The notes under the pieces are model-generated. The model was not told the DNA's origin, made no database searches, and saw only the letters and a program-made list of their open reading frames with translations. Below, one piece after another: positions 1 through 15,426 of a stretch of 64,000 nucleotides of DNA. The stretch's first letter is position 1, and every line of letters begins with the position of its first letter. This stretch comes from Panicum virgatum. Taxonomy: Eukaryota > Streptophyta > Magnoliopsida > Poales > Poaceae. The stretch is taken from contig NC_053148.1 of NCBI RefSeq assembly GCF_016808335.1, positions 44,594,930 to 44,658,929 of the forward strand, given 5' to 3'. The translations under genes and the position numbers were made by a program.

Positions 1-428
1 TTCACGAGTAGAGATGAGATGTGGCGTGCAAAATTATTTGAATTAATCTAACAGTTAGTGTAGCTATTATGAAAAAATACAAATTTATGAGAAAGCTTTA
101 GTTATATTTCTACTTTTAGAAAAAAACTATAAATAAAGAAAAAATAAGATATGCACGTGCACCGCCACCGCATTGCAACCGGAGCTTGAAAAGCAACAAC
201 ACTTAAATTGCATTTTCCCCTCAACCATCTTGCTAGGTGACTTTCAACTTGGAAATCAGCTTTGCATTTTCCCCTCAACCATCTTGCTAGGTGACTTTCA
301 ACTTCGAAATCAGCCCAGCGCAAAACACACAACACTACAATTGGTCATTCCATCCTTAGAAGAATACATTATGTTTTTCGGGTGCATATGAAATATGACG
401 CAAGGAATGGTTTGAATCACTTTGATCA
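1..428. other. AT-rich intergenic segment, no gene seen
   Basis: No convincing coding frame. Short frames here are low complexity. The only structure is the 54-bp tandem duplication listed separately. Confidence 0.6.
211..318. repeat. 54-bp tandem duplication, two copies
   Basis: Copies at 211-264 and 265-318 both start cattttcccctcaaccatct and differ at only a few bases near the end of the unit. This is a recent local duplication with no coding meaning. Confidence 0.9.
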
Positions 429-431
429 TTA

Positions 432-660
432 GAGCAGGGTTAATAACCCCGCGCCGCTTGCCAGCTGCATGCGAGGCTTTGCGCCCGCCTCTGCGCCTGT
501 AGTAAGCTGCATGCTGGCGTACGAATCTTTCCAGGCCCACCATCAGAGACCAAAGCGCCCACTCCAGCCGGCTGCAAGTTAAACGTCTGTTTTCTTCTCT
601 TTTTTCTCCTCTCTCTCTCCTCCATATAGGATTCAACTAGCTTGCAGCCCACTATAATAT
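432..660. mobile_element. MITE, degenerate copy of the GAGCARGGTTAATAA family
   Basis: It begins gagcagggttaataa directly after TTA (429-431). The start and the pyrimidine-rich interior resemble the better-preserved copy at 48557-48786. The right terminus is not recognisable, so the end is approximate. Class is inferred as Tourist/PIF-Harbinger-like from the TTA target. Confidence 0.45.
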
Positions 661-1119
661 ACGAGGAAGGTTCCGTTAGTATTCCTCTTCTAAAAACAAA
701 CTAAAAACAAAGGAAAAATGAAAATATACAGGTGCACCTCGTCGAGTCCCTGATTCAAGAACTAAAAATAATTTACAAATTGCATCTCTACAATTCTACC
801 TCCATGCTGAAAAATGGTTTCCAGCTTCCAATTTAACCAAGCATGAACACATGCCACTAGCCGTTCCATTCAAGGAGGAACACAAACGGGGAAAGGTTTT
901 ACTCGCCACGCCAGCTGGGCCTGCCTGCCTACGCGCACAGATGTCCTTACCAAAAGTACACTGAGGAAGGAAGCCAATGACAAGAGGCTTTCGAACCACT
1001 TTTGGCGCCCCCCTTCCGCTGAGCTGTTTCGCGGCTTGGAGCCACCCATCCGTCCATCTCCATCTACTCCAACAGAGAGAGAAAATGTGATCGCGCCGAA
1101 AGGTGACGCGAGGGCTGGG

Positions 1120-1330
1120 CAGGGTTTGAAATTTCGGCGAAATTTCGTCGAAATTCGGCGAAAAATTTCGTTTTCGCTAGTTACCAGGAAAAAAAATTTC
1201 AGTATTTTTCGGAAAATTTCGTTTGAAAATTCAAAATTCAAAAAAAATCGGCCGAAATTCGCCGAAATTTACCGAAATTTCGTTTCCGCTAAACACCGGG
1301 ATTTGCAACGAAAACGAAATAGTTAACCCT
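1120..1330. mobile_element. hAT-like MITE, 211 bp, with 8-bp target duplication
   Basis: The element runs from cagggtttgaaatttcg to a right end of aaccct. Both sides are flanked by the 8-bp direct repeat gggctggg (1112-1119 and 1331-1338). The interior is built from repeated GAAATTTCG/CGAAATTTC words in both orientations. Short CAGGGTT-type termini with 8-bp target duplications are typical of hAT elements. Confidence 0.8.
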
Positions 1331-1338
1331 GGGCTGGG

Positions 1339-1703
1339 ACGGTCGACGTACCATCCGTGGAGGCCGGCCACCGCCCGCCGCCCCGGCGCCCACCGGCACC
1401 CCGGCAACTCGAAAAACAACTCCCAGAGGCGAGAGGGAGGAGAGCAGAGAGCGACGGGGCGACGCGATGGGGACGCGACGGATGCGAGAGCGCGGACAAA
1501 GTCCAACTCCCGGTGCCGCCCCCCGGTCGTACGCCCGCGGCCGCGGCGCCACCCTGGCGGCACGGCGCGGGGGCCGCGCTGGGGCCGGGCGTACCCGGGC
1601 GTGAGTCACTAGAAAAATTTGGGACACTAGCAAAATAGGGGCTCTGCACGATCGCACGCCTTTGGGCCCGGTCCTTCAAACTATCTGGTACCTAATGATG
1701 CAC
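1339..1703. other. GC-rich intergenic segment
   Basis: Strong GC bias gives long open frames on both strands with Arg/Pro/Gly-rich translations and no recognisable domain. I regard these as compositional artefacts. It may be an old promoter or a gene-capture remnant. Confidence 0.4.
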
Positions 1704-2274
1704 TATGTTGAAAGAAGCAAATCAAATTTCTATATTTTTCTCCACAATTTAAGAATAAGATATTTTTCATAAAATCCTCTAGAATATCTAAATAAAATAA
1801 AGATATTTCTAAGACTAGAATTTTCACGAAAGAGTGTAGAATTTAGATAGGGACTATGATTTTGCCACATGTCAATAATACAACGGACTTCTAACCCTAT
1901 ATATGTAGAGACCCCCTCCTTTGCCACGCCATTCATCTAAAAGCATGGTAGAAGAGAGCAAGATAGATAGTTAGGTGTAAGCATAAGAGGGTGAGTGCTA
2001 GGTAGCCACTAAAGAGTGTCTTGTGTAATATTACTGTGTTGTAATAAAGTAAGTGTTTTATAAGCGTTAGTCTCTCAGTTTCTAAGTATTTAGTGTATGA
2101 ATTGTGATCTATTATAGATTGGCTTTGCCACCCGGGATCACATAAGGTCTGGGTTTCATCGTAACAAGACTCTGCCACCCGGAAGCGAGAAGGCGGCTCT
2201 GCCGTCGAAAGAACCTTATACGCTAATTAGAAGTAGCTACAAATTTATTCCTCAATAAAATGAATTAGGAGGTT
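1704..2274 (+). mobile_element. Possible solo LTR (Copia-like)
   Basis: The segment runs from a TGTTGAAAG start to an ATGACA end, the TG...CA form of an LTR. It contains a TATA-like cctatatatgtagag near 1893, a gtaataaagt polyadenylation-like signal near 2041, and repeated ctctgccaccc words downstream, in the U3-R-U5 order. I found no matching 5-bp target duplication and no internal domain, so the boundaries and identity are tentative. Confidence 0.35.
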
Positions 2275-2289
2275 ATGACATTCATTTAT

Positions 2290-2986
2290 CTCACTCCACG
2301 GGCACCTCATGAAATAAATAAATAATACAGCAAGCAAAACTTCTATAAATGTAAAACTTATTTATATTGTGGATGAAAACAAGTATTTTATAATAATATA
2401 AATAAAGCAATCCAATTAATACAAAAACCATCAGTAAGCTAGAAGTCTTGCAACTATATTTTTTAATCACTGGAACAAAAAAAACATCAGGAATCATTAG
2501 ATGTGAGAAAATTGGTACTTACATCCCATTGTATCATGATGGGAAAAAAAAACTTTCCATCAGCTGCTCTTATTGCTGGGTTATTGGGGCTGATCACAAA
2601 CATCGGTCTCCTAAGATCTCTGTTCTCCTCCTCCAGAGCAATAGTTCTTTTCTGCTCCACGGTGAGGGAGACGGAACTCTCAAGGTAGCAGATCCCCAAA
2701 GTAACGACAGCAGCCGTGGTCAGCACGGCCGGCAGGAATTCCACCCATTCCCTAAAACAACTATAACTTATATTAGAAAAGAAATTGAAGCACTGTGTAC
2801 AAGATTTCTAAACAAAGAGTACCCACCCTTGAGACTTGCTCGTGCATGTTCAATGGGTTCGCTTATAGCACCCTCATACACTGTTTTCAGACAGCTGCAA
2901 GCAAAAGACAGAAACAAGCTCTATCTTCTATATAAACAAATGGACCACCAATGGCCCAGCGTGGCAACGCCGCGCGTCCTTTCTAG
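2290..2986 (-). pseudogene. Unrecognised gene fragment, possibly carried by a Helitron
   Basis: The minus strand has two plausible exon pieces. One at about 2830-2880 lies between an acceptor-like and a donor-like site and encodes VYEGAISEPIEHARASLKG. The next, at about 2640-2745, starts after a ttgttttag acceptor and encodes a hydrophobic stretch (FLPAVLTTAAVVTLGICYL), followed by a charged EQKRTIALEEEN stretch. I do not recognise the protein family. The block ends at 2986 with a CTAG preceded by a GC-rich region with some inverted-repeat character, resembling a Helitron 3' terminus. The sequence resumes there inside a region that is duplicated just downstream. Confidence 0.3.
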
Positions 2987-3345
2987 TTGGAAGACGAGAT
3001 TTCCCCCGGACAGTATTTGCAAGCATGTCAATCTCACGCGCATTCACCATGGTCATTGGATTAGCAACCCTACTCAGCAAAAACCTACAAACAATGATAG
3101 TTACAGAAATCTACCGCCCAGGTACCGATTCCCAGTAGATTACGAACCCTAGGAGAAGCTAATACTGCAAAAAGACACAAGGATCTTCCCCAATAGCAAT
3201 TATCAGCACATGGAAGACGAGACTTCCCCCGGACAGTATTTGCAAGCATGTCAATCTCATGCGCATACAACGATAGTTACAGAAATCTACCGCTCAGGTA
3301 CCGATTCCCAATAGATTACGAACCCTAGGAGAAGCCAATACTGCA
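2987..3345 (-). repeat. Duplicated 5' region of the unrecognised minus-strand gene
   Basis: Two diverged copies (about 2988-3170 and 3207-3345) share a block that includes ggaagacgaga, agtatttgcaagcatg and taccgattccca. On the minus strand, copy one contains an ATG followed by TMVNAREIDMLANTVRGK. Copy two lacks that ATG context because of a deletion. This looks like a duplicated early exon plus intron edge of the remnant described above. Confidence 0.5.
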
Positions 3346-3381
3346 AAAAGCACCCGAGATCTGCGAGGGGCGGGCTTACCA

Positions 3382-3620
3382 CGGATCTCGCGGAGCGGAG
3401 GGGCGCGGCGATAGTCGGCGGCGATGTTAGCGTGGGGCGGCGCCAGAAGGCCCGAGTGGCGATGGCCGCGCGCCTGAGAAGATGCCGACCCACGGCGGCG
3501 GGAGGCGAGCGGCCGAAGGAGGAAGGAGGCCGAGTCAGCGAGCAGGGGCGACGGGCGAGGCGAGCGGCCAGAGGAGGAAGGAGGCCGAGCCCCCGAGCAG
3601 GGAGATGAATTGTTTGGGGA
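3382..3620 (-). other. Possible GC-rich first (5'UTR) exon of the minus-strand remnant
   Basis: On the minus strand this GC-rich block ends in gatccgtg followed by a canonical gtaagc donor at about 3381. An acceptor-like cttttttgcag-type tract follows near 3345. The layout suits a noncoding first exon, but no supporting protein is recognisable. Confidence 0.25.
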
Positions 3621-3745
3621 TTTCAGATCTCGGAGCAAGTAAGTCTTTCGGGACACCCCCACTAACGGGTGGGCCTATGATATTGGGTCAACATGTCAGT
3701 GAGGCGGTGCTTATTGCAGAGAAACCCCACGATTCCTCCCATTTA

Positions 3746-4456
3746 GGTAGCGTTTGGCTGAAAAGCGAGGTAGGATGGAGTGGCTCTATTCTTAATTTTA
3801 AGAGTGAGATGATTCTATGATATGTGTTTGGTTGGAGGGATAGAACGGCTCCATTTCGTGTTTGGCTAGACGGATGAGGATAGAAGCGTTAGTGCCCAGT
3901 TTAACCACCATTATGTGGGCCCCCATGTCGGTCACCAATACGACCTCTCCTCTCTCTTCTCGCAGGAGCCCGAGCTGCGCCTCCCACGCCGCCGCACGGC
4001 TGGGCCTCCCCGCGCCACCAGCCTCTTCCTCCCCTGCGGCGCCTGGCTCCGCCCGAGCACCTCCCCGCGCCGAGTGCCACCCTCGCTCGTCAGATCTCGG
4101 CCTCTGCGCCAAGCTCCGCCCTGGCGCCGAGCATGGCCGCCGCCGGCGCTCCGCCTCAACACCGAGCCCCTGCTCCCTCACCTGCCGGAGCTCCGCCTCC
4201 ACGCCGAGCACCCGCTCCGCCCGAGCACCTCCTCCCTCGCCTGGCGGAGCTCCACCTCCGCCTCCGCATCAAGCTTCGTCAGCGGGAAGCGACGCCGTCG
4301 AAGTGGAACGGCTCGGTTCGATCGATTTCGCGGAATCGACTCGTCCCGAATCTGGGGTGAATATTCGCTCCCTGGAACGGCTCCATTCTCAGACTCGCAA
4401 ACCAAACACAGAGCGGGATGGCTCCATCCCGTTCCGCTCCTCAACCAAACACACCC
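3746..4456. mobile_element. Tourist-like (PIF/Harbinger) element, 711 bp, TTA target duplication
   Basis: Flanked by TTA on both sides (3743-3745 and 4457-4459). The left end ggtagcgtttggctg and the right end caaccaaacacaccc form imperfect terminal inverted repeats of the grass GGGTGTGTTTGG type. The interior (about 3960-4290) is very GC-rich and contains diverged repeats of a cgccgagc/ctccgcct word series. This is unusual for a Tourist MITE and may be captured sequence. Confidence 0.7.
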
Positions 4457-4459
4457 TTA

Positions 4460-5241
4460 GATCGCCGTCGCCCAAGAGAGCTCCTGCCGCCACCAAGCGT
4501 GACAGGGTGGACACGCACCCTGGTTCGTTCAATCGTTCGGTGCCAGGACGGGTTCGCGGGAGGCAACTGTGCAAGCCCGCAACTGTGTCCTGCCAGTGCG
4601 GGGTGCGGGGTGCGGGGTGCGGTGTGCGGTTGCCGGATCAACGTCTGGGCCGGCAGGGGTTTTGACGCTGCTACCTCGCCGGCCGTCGTGCTTGCGTCGC
4701 GGGGACAGCACGGGTTCGCTAGTAGTGCGCCGGGTTGGTCCGGCGCGGCGGGGTTGGGTTGGGTCGGCGCGCGGCGTTCGTGTCCAGAAGGAGATGGCGA
4801 CGCGCGGCGGGGAAGTCGGAAGCGTCGTGGCTACAGGAGGCCGTGCGCTCGTGACCAGCACAGAGAGCGACAGGCGGCGAGCAGGATGTGCCGAGTGCTG
4901 ACAGCGTGACACCGTCCCGAGCCATTCGGCAACATTTTTTCAAGTCCGAGTTCAAACCCGGACGGCCCAAAAGGCTTCCGCGTCGGCCACGCCACAGACC
5001 ACAGCCAAGGTCCCACTAAAAAATGGGCAGCACTCGAAAACGGCCCACGGGCTCTCACAACGCTCTGGCATTGGTGGCATCGGAAGAGCCCAGAGTCAAA
5101 CCGCCGCGCGCATCTCGCGCCATCCACCCACCCCCTCCGGGCTCCGGCTCTTGCTCGCCGGATCCAACCCCGTGCGCGCCTCATCGTTCGCCGCCGGCGG
5201 GGAGACCTCGCAACGTCGCCGCTACACCGCTCGCGCCGGCC
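4460..5241. other. Upstream region of the TBL gene
   Basis: GC-rich, with a short tandem run of gtgcggg/gcggggt words around 4596-4630. It probably contains the TBL promoter and 5'UTR. I see no unambiguous TATA box and no credible separate gene. Confidence 0.4.
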
Positions 5242-6978
5242 ATGCCGCGGCTCCCGTGGCGCCTGGCCGGCCCGCTCCTCGCCGCTTTCGTCTCCGTCCC
5301 GTTCATCCTCCCGCTCGCGCTCCCCCTCCTCCTCCGCTCCGCCTCCGCCTCCCCGCGGGCGCTCTCCCTCCACCGCCTCAGCTGGCTCCCGTCTCCACTG
5401 ACAAAGACGGCCCCTCCGCCTCCAACCGCGCCACCGCCAGCACCGACACAGACTCCGCCGCCGCCGCCGCCGCCGCCGTCTCCCTCTCCACCACCCCCTG
5501 ATGAGACCACGGCGGAGGACGACACGGCGGGCGAAACCGAAAGCGGGTGGTGCGACGTGTACGACGGGGGGTGGGTGCGGGACGAGGAGGCGCGGCCGCT
5601 GTACGCGCCGGGGACGTGCCCCTACGTGGACGAGGCCTACTCCTGCGCGGCGAACGGCCGGCCGGACGACGGGTACACGCGGTGGCGCTGGGCGCCGCGC
5701 CACTGCAGCCTCCCCAGGTACCGGGCCGGCCGTCCATGCGCCGTGCAAACACAATGCCCAAAGCCTTTGCTGATCCGCGCGCTAGGTCCGTAGGTTCAAC
5801 GCGACGGACTTCCTGACGAGGCTGCGCGGCAAGCGGTTGATGCTCGTCGGCGACTCCATGAACCGGAATCAGTTCGAGTCCATGCTCTGCATCCTGCGCG
5901 AGGCGCTGCCGGACAAGTCCCGGATGTTCGAGACGCACGGGTACAGGATCAGCAAGGGCCGAGGCTACTTCGTCTTCAAGTTCGCGGTGAGCCATCATTC
6001 ATCTACATCTAGGTGCTCAGCTAGCTCCTGCAACTTGCAATTAAATGGCCTGCAAATGGAAGATGATGTGAAGTCGGGCAGTGCCATGAACATCCGTAGG
6101 ACTACGACTGCACCGTGGAATTCGTGCGGTCGCATTTCCTGGTCCGCGAAGGAGTGCGCTTCAACCGGCAGAAGAACTCCAACCCCATCCTCCACATCGA
6201 CCGCATCGACAAGACGGCCAGCCGGTGGAAGAAGGCCGACGTGCTCGTCTTCAACACCGGCCACTGGTGGACGCACGGCAAGACGGCGAGGGGGTACGGC
6301 CTCATCGATTGGCCCTTGGCCGTGCCATTTTCTTCTCCTCCAAGACGAAGCAGAGCCTCTGCTTACCCTTTGATCCTCGAACAATGCTCGCAGGAAGAAC
6401 TACTACAAAGAAGGCGACACGCTGTACCCCCAATTCGACTCGACGGAGGCCTACAGGAGAGCGCTCAGGACATGGGCTCGCTGGATCGACAAGAACATGG
6501 ACCCGACGGCAAGCGTCGTCTTCTACCGAGGATACTCCACCGCGCATTTCAGGTGAGGGGCGGGGTCCCGGCTGATTCTGCTGACGAAGAAGCTGGGGGC
6601 GTTGCGAGAATGATTTCACATGAAATTCTTCGGCGCAGGGGAGGCGACTGGGACTCCGGCGGCTCGTGCAACGGCGAGACGGAGCCGGCGTTCGGAGGCG
6701 CCATCATCGACAGCTACCCTCCGAAGATGAGGATCGTGGAGAAGGCCATCGGCGGGATGCGGTTCCCGGTGCGGCTGCTGAACGTGACGAGGCTGACCAA
6801 CTTCCGCAGGGACGGGCACCCGTCGGTGTACGGCAAGGCGGGGGACAGGAAGAAGGTGTCCAGGAGGAAGCAGGACTGCAGCCACTGGTGCCTCCCCGGC
6901 GTGCCGGACGCGTGGAACGAGCTCATCTACGCCTCCCTTGTCTTGGAACCCAACCCGATCACATGGAAGTACAGATGA
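5242..6978 (+). CDS. Trichome birefringence-like (TBL) polysaccharide O-acetyltransferase
   Basis: Five exons: 5242-5717, 5794-5986, 6100-6293, 6394-6552 and 6639-6978, all with GT-AG introns and consistent phase, giving 453 aa. Residues about 8-32 form a Golgi signal anchor. A Pro-rich stem (about 54-86) follows, then the Cys-rich TBL domain (WCDVYDGGWV) and the PC-esterase/DUF231 domain. The catalytic GDS lies at residues 178-180, and the DxxH motif (DCSHWCLPG) has D420 and H423. Family members acetylate xylan, mannan, xyloglucan or pectin in the Golgi. The internal sequence (FNTGHWWTHGKTARG, FYRGYSTAHFRGG) looks like the TBL5/TBL6 clade, by memory only. The exact polymer substrate cannot be read from sequence. 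The start is the ATG directly before the signal anchor. Confidence 0.93.
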
Positions 6979-7439
6979 GAGATTCGGAGCAAGCAATTTC
7001 TTTTGAAAGGACATGTCAGTTTATCTCGAGCTGGCAAGACTTGTTAACGACGAAGATCATTTTAATTTTATTTTTGTCATAAGTTAAATTTCTCTAACTT
7101 TTATCAAATTTATAGAGAAAATATATTGTCACCGTGGATCTAATTAAATTGATTTGGTGTTTGTAGATGTGGTGCATTTTTTCTATAAGTTTTGTTCAAT
7201 ACAAAGAAGTTTGACTTGGTACAAAATTTCAATGGCTTGCATTTTTTGGATTATAATAGAGGAAGTCGATAACTCGTGTTGCTGTTGCTGATGTCAGCAT
7301 ATGGTGTTGCTGTTTCAGCATATTCGTGGGCCGCCCAAAGACTAGTCAAAACCAGTGCGCTGTTCTTTCTTGTTCCCCTAAACTGATCTCCCCGTCTCCG
7401 TACGCTCCGCATCTCGACCTCACCGGCGGCGGGAACACG
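6979..7439. other. TBL 3' flank and glutaredoxin upstream region
   Basis: An AT-rich TBL 3'UTR-like tract (6979-7330) passes into a short promoter and leader for the glutaredoxin gene. The two genes are about 460 bp apart and co-oriented. No further gene is visible. Confidence 0.5.
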
Positions 7440-12502
<5,063 letters not shown>

Positions 12503-12843
12503 GAAACATGTTAGCATCACAAGTTTATCTCTTGTTTTGAGTTATGAGGCTGTATTATGCGACTCTGAATTGGCATTATACGAAATATGTAACTGAATAT
12601 TGTGGCATAATTCATAACATCTGAACCCTACTTTTGATATTTCCTCCATTATCTCGTATTAATTCTGATGCTACATTATGGTGGTCATCCTTGGTTGCCT
12701 GCAAGCACAATCATTCTACATTTTGTGCGAGTGCGACCACTTACCATGCATATGAACAAACCTCATTTGTTAGATTATGGCTGCCGAAACCGAATGTTCG
12801 TATGTATGCAATAGAACGAAACAAAAATATATACACTACACAT

Positions 12844-12936
12844 TTTGTTCAAAGCTAATGTCATTTGAATCATTGAAATATATAAAATATTTTGTTCAAA
12901 GCTAATGTCATCTGAATCATTGAAACATATAAAAAA
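12844..12936. repeat. 47-bp tandem duplication
   Basis: Copies begin tttgttcaaagctaatgtca at 12844 and 12891 with a few mismatches. They lie just downstream of the glutaredoxin gene and are noncoding. Confidence 0.85.
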
Positions 12937-13083
12937 GAGAGAATTTTGATAGTGATTATATGTCGAAATTAGTAGGAGCTGGAGGTATTTTTAATTACAA
13001 CATAAGATAAGTAAGTCGCTAGTTAGTTGTCTTCGTCGAAAATCTAATGGATCACAATTTAGTTGGGATACCTAAATACAAAA

Positions 13084-13177
13084 TTAACTAGTACTTTTAA
13101 ACTAGTCCCAACCCATAATGTTTATAGATATTAACTAGTACTTTTAAACTAGTCCTAACCCATAGTGTTTATAGATA
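13084..13177. repeat. 47-bp tandem duplication at the left edge of a MITE-like block
   Basis: Copies start ttaactagtacttttaaact at 13084 and 13131. Each contains an aaccca...gtttatagata segment that also resembles the terminal part of the MITE-like block that follows. Confidence 0.8.
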
Positions 13178-13511
13178 ATGTTTATACCGCCACATAAGCA
13201 AGACACTATGTTTAGAAACTATATCCCTCAATGCATAGTTTTTTCATATGAGTCAATAATTAATACTTACTCAATTATTCTCTCTTATATCGACCAATCA
13301 TATTTGTTGTTTACTTATCATGATGACACTTCTCTCTCCCAATGCAAAATTTGGTAGTGTCTAGTGTATAGGTTCTTGTGTAGAAACTGGGAGTCTTCAT
13401 CTCTTTGCTCTCTCTCATTTAATATAGTACCATATAAGCTAAACATTCTAGGTGTCAGTGTAATTAATACTATGCAAACCATCCTAGGTGAAAGGGTTGG
13501 GAATGACCTTA
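13095..13511. mobile_element. Degenerate Tourist-like MITE (boundaries approximate)
   Basis: The left part has agtcccaaccca and the right part has gggttgggaatga, giving weak inverted ends around CCCAACCC. The interior (gtttagaaactat, cactatg, ctctctctcatttaatatag) resembles a common grass MITE type. The target duplication was not resolved. Confidence 0.35.
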
Positions 13512-14759
13512 TAATACATATTTAAAAAGATCAATTTTGCTTTTAAGCAACGATGATGATATTTTTTGAAAAGATATTTATTTAGAACCTTCATTTAAAG
13601 AAAAAATCTTTATATTGTTGTTATATCATCTTGGAAAAAGTATATATCTAATTGATTTAAATAATATTCTAAAAGTATTCTTTACCAGATAAAAAGTTTT
13701 AAGGTGAAAATCAGCATATTATAGGTAATAGTTTAAAAAATAAAAGACTAAATATTTTATCGGATTCGGATGGCCGCGCTCGCCGCATATGACACCCTTG
13801 TTGTTGTTCATTGGCGCTACCTTCTTCATGCACCGCCCGTGCTTGTTGCGTCGCCCTGTGCACAATGTTCCGTCGTGGTTTCCTGTGCTCGTTGCGGTTG
13901 CTCATCCCACCACGTCAACCAGTGTGGCTTGTTGATGTTGTCTATCTCCACGACGCTCTGCTATTGCTTGCCATGATGGACTTATATCTGCTGGCTTTGG
14001 GGAAAAATAAAAAAAAATAAAAAATTAGTATACACAAGTGTTTATCTTTATTTTGAAAAATGTTCAATCTGTTATACCCGTATGTAGCGTATAAAAAATA
14101 TTCATTATACTATTTTCTATAAAGTATTAGTATATATTTTTATAATGTTGATTATGTTATTTTTAAATGTTAGTATGATTTTCTAAGCCATTGAAATTAT
14201 TATATTAAAATACTAATTTATTTTAGATTACGGAGTCTCTTTGTTTTGTATCGGTCTCTCCCACGATCCCATGAAATCGATCGAATCGGCCAGTGCGACG
14301 ACATCTGCTGTAGTTTTCTTCTATACTACACGGAAATGGTTATGTGTATCAGTATCCAACGGATATAGATACATGGATACATGAAATCTAAAAAAAATAC
14401 CTGATACACCATTACATTTCAGCATTTTTTTAAAATATAGTTAAACAATATTACACCAATGTAGATATCCGGATGAGGTTGGATAGTTCTTAACTTATTA
14501 TAACTTCTCAGATAATAAACATAACAGAACTTAGGTCATGTTTGCATAAAAAATTTCACACTGACAACCATGCCCCTCTTACTGGGCACACTTCTCAGCG
14601 TGAAATTTTTTCACACTTTTCACACAACTTACACGAACTAAACATGTCTTTAATCATAGAGAAGATAAACATCAACACACTTAAGTAATCTTTTAGTGCA
14701 TAATGGAATAACAAACGATCAAACATTGCTAAGCTGATTCGTAACACTCTTCGGATTTA

Positions 14760-14951
14760 GGCTCTGTTTGTTTCCGATTATAATCGGCTTATTAGTGGAA
14801 ATAAGCGATAATTTCACCAAACGCCTCGCTTATTTTTATTTCTGTGGTAATCCACTTCAGAGATTTGAACTACGATAAGCGAGAAGCGGGAAAAATCTTC
14901 GCTTCTCTCGGCCACGCTTAGATTATAAGCTAAGCGAAAATAAACAGGGCC
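14760..14951. mobile_element. Tourist-like MITE, 192 bp, TTA target duplication
   Basis: Terminal repeats GGCTCTGTTTGTTT and AAATAAACAGGGCC are flanked by TTA (14757-14759 and 14952-14954). The inner sequence is also largely palindromic (ttataatcggcttat, agcttataatc type words). Confidence 0.88.
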
Positions 14952-15426
14952 TTAATGATGCCATCTATATCAAGAAGGGAACTGTAAAAATCAAACAAGC
15001 AGTTAAAAACGGAAGAGAGACTGACAATAGATGGAAAAATGTAAGTATCAGTGCTAATTGATTTAAGCCGTATCGTTAAACCTCTAATATGTATGTGGAT
15101 ACGTACCCAAATGTGTATCCTTATCAGAAAAATTTCAAAAATTTCTCTGCCGTAACGAACTTATGGACCCCACCAGCCCTGGGCCCACGTGATGCAAAAT
15201 ACTTCAGGGTTTAGGGTTTTTTCTTCCTCCCCGAGATTCCATCTCCTCCCTTTGCTACCCCAGTCCCCAGCCGCCGCCCTCGACGCTGTCGGCCCGTGCG
15301 GCGCCCTGCAGTCCTCCACGCTCCCCTACCCAGCTGCAGCTCGAGTCCAGCTGGTGCGGCAGCACCCTCCCTTCCCACGACTTCTCTGTTCTTTCTCTCG
15401 GCCTCGGTCTTCCTTTCCTAGCGGCG

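Larger units (their letters stand above)
12503..14759. other. Intergenic region between the glutaredoxin and DHDPS genes
   Basis: AT-rich, with no supported gene. It contains the 47-bp tandem duplications and MITE-like sequence listed separately, plus simple AT-rich DNA at 13500-14700. Confidence 0.6.

Noticed and set aside
1223..1679. Overlapping long open frames on both strands
   Set aside because: Arg/Pro/Gly-rich translations in all frames follow from high GC content. No domain, signal or splice support.
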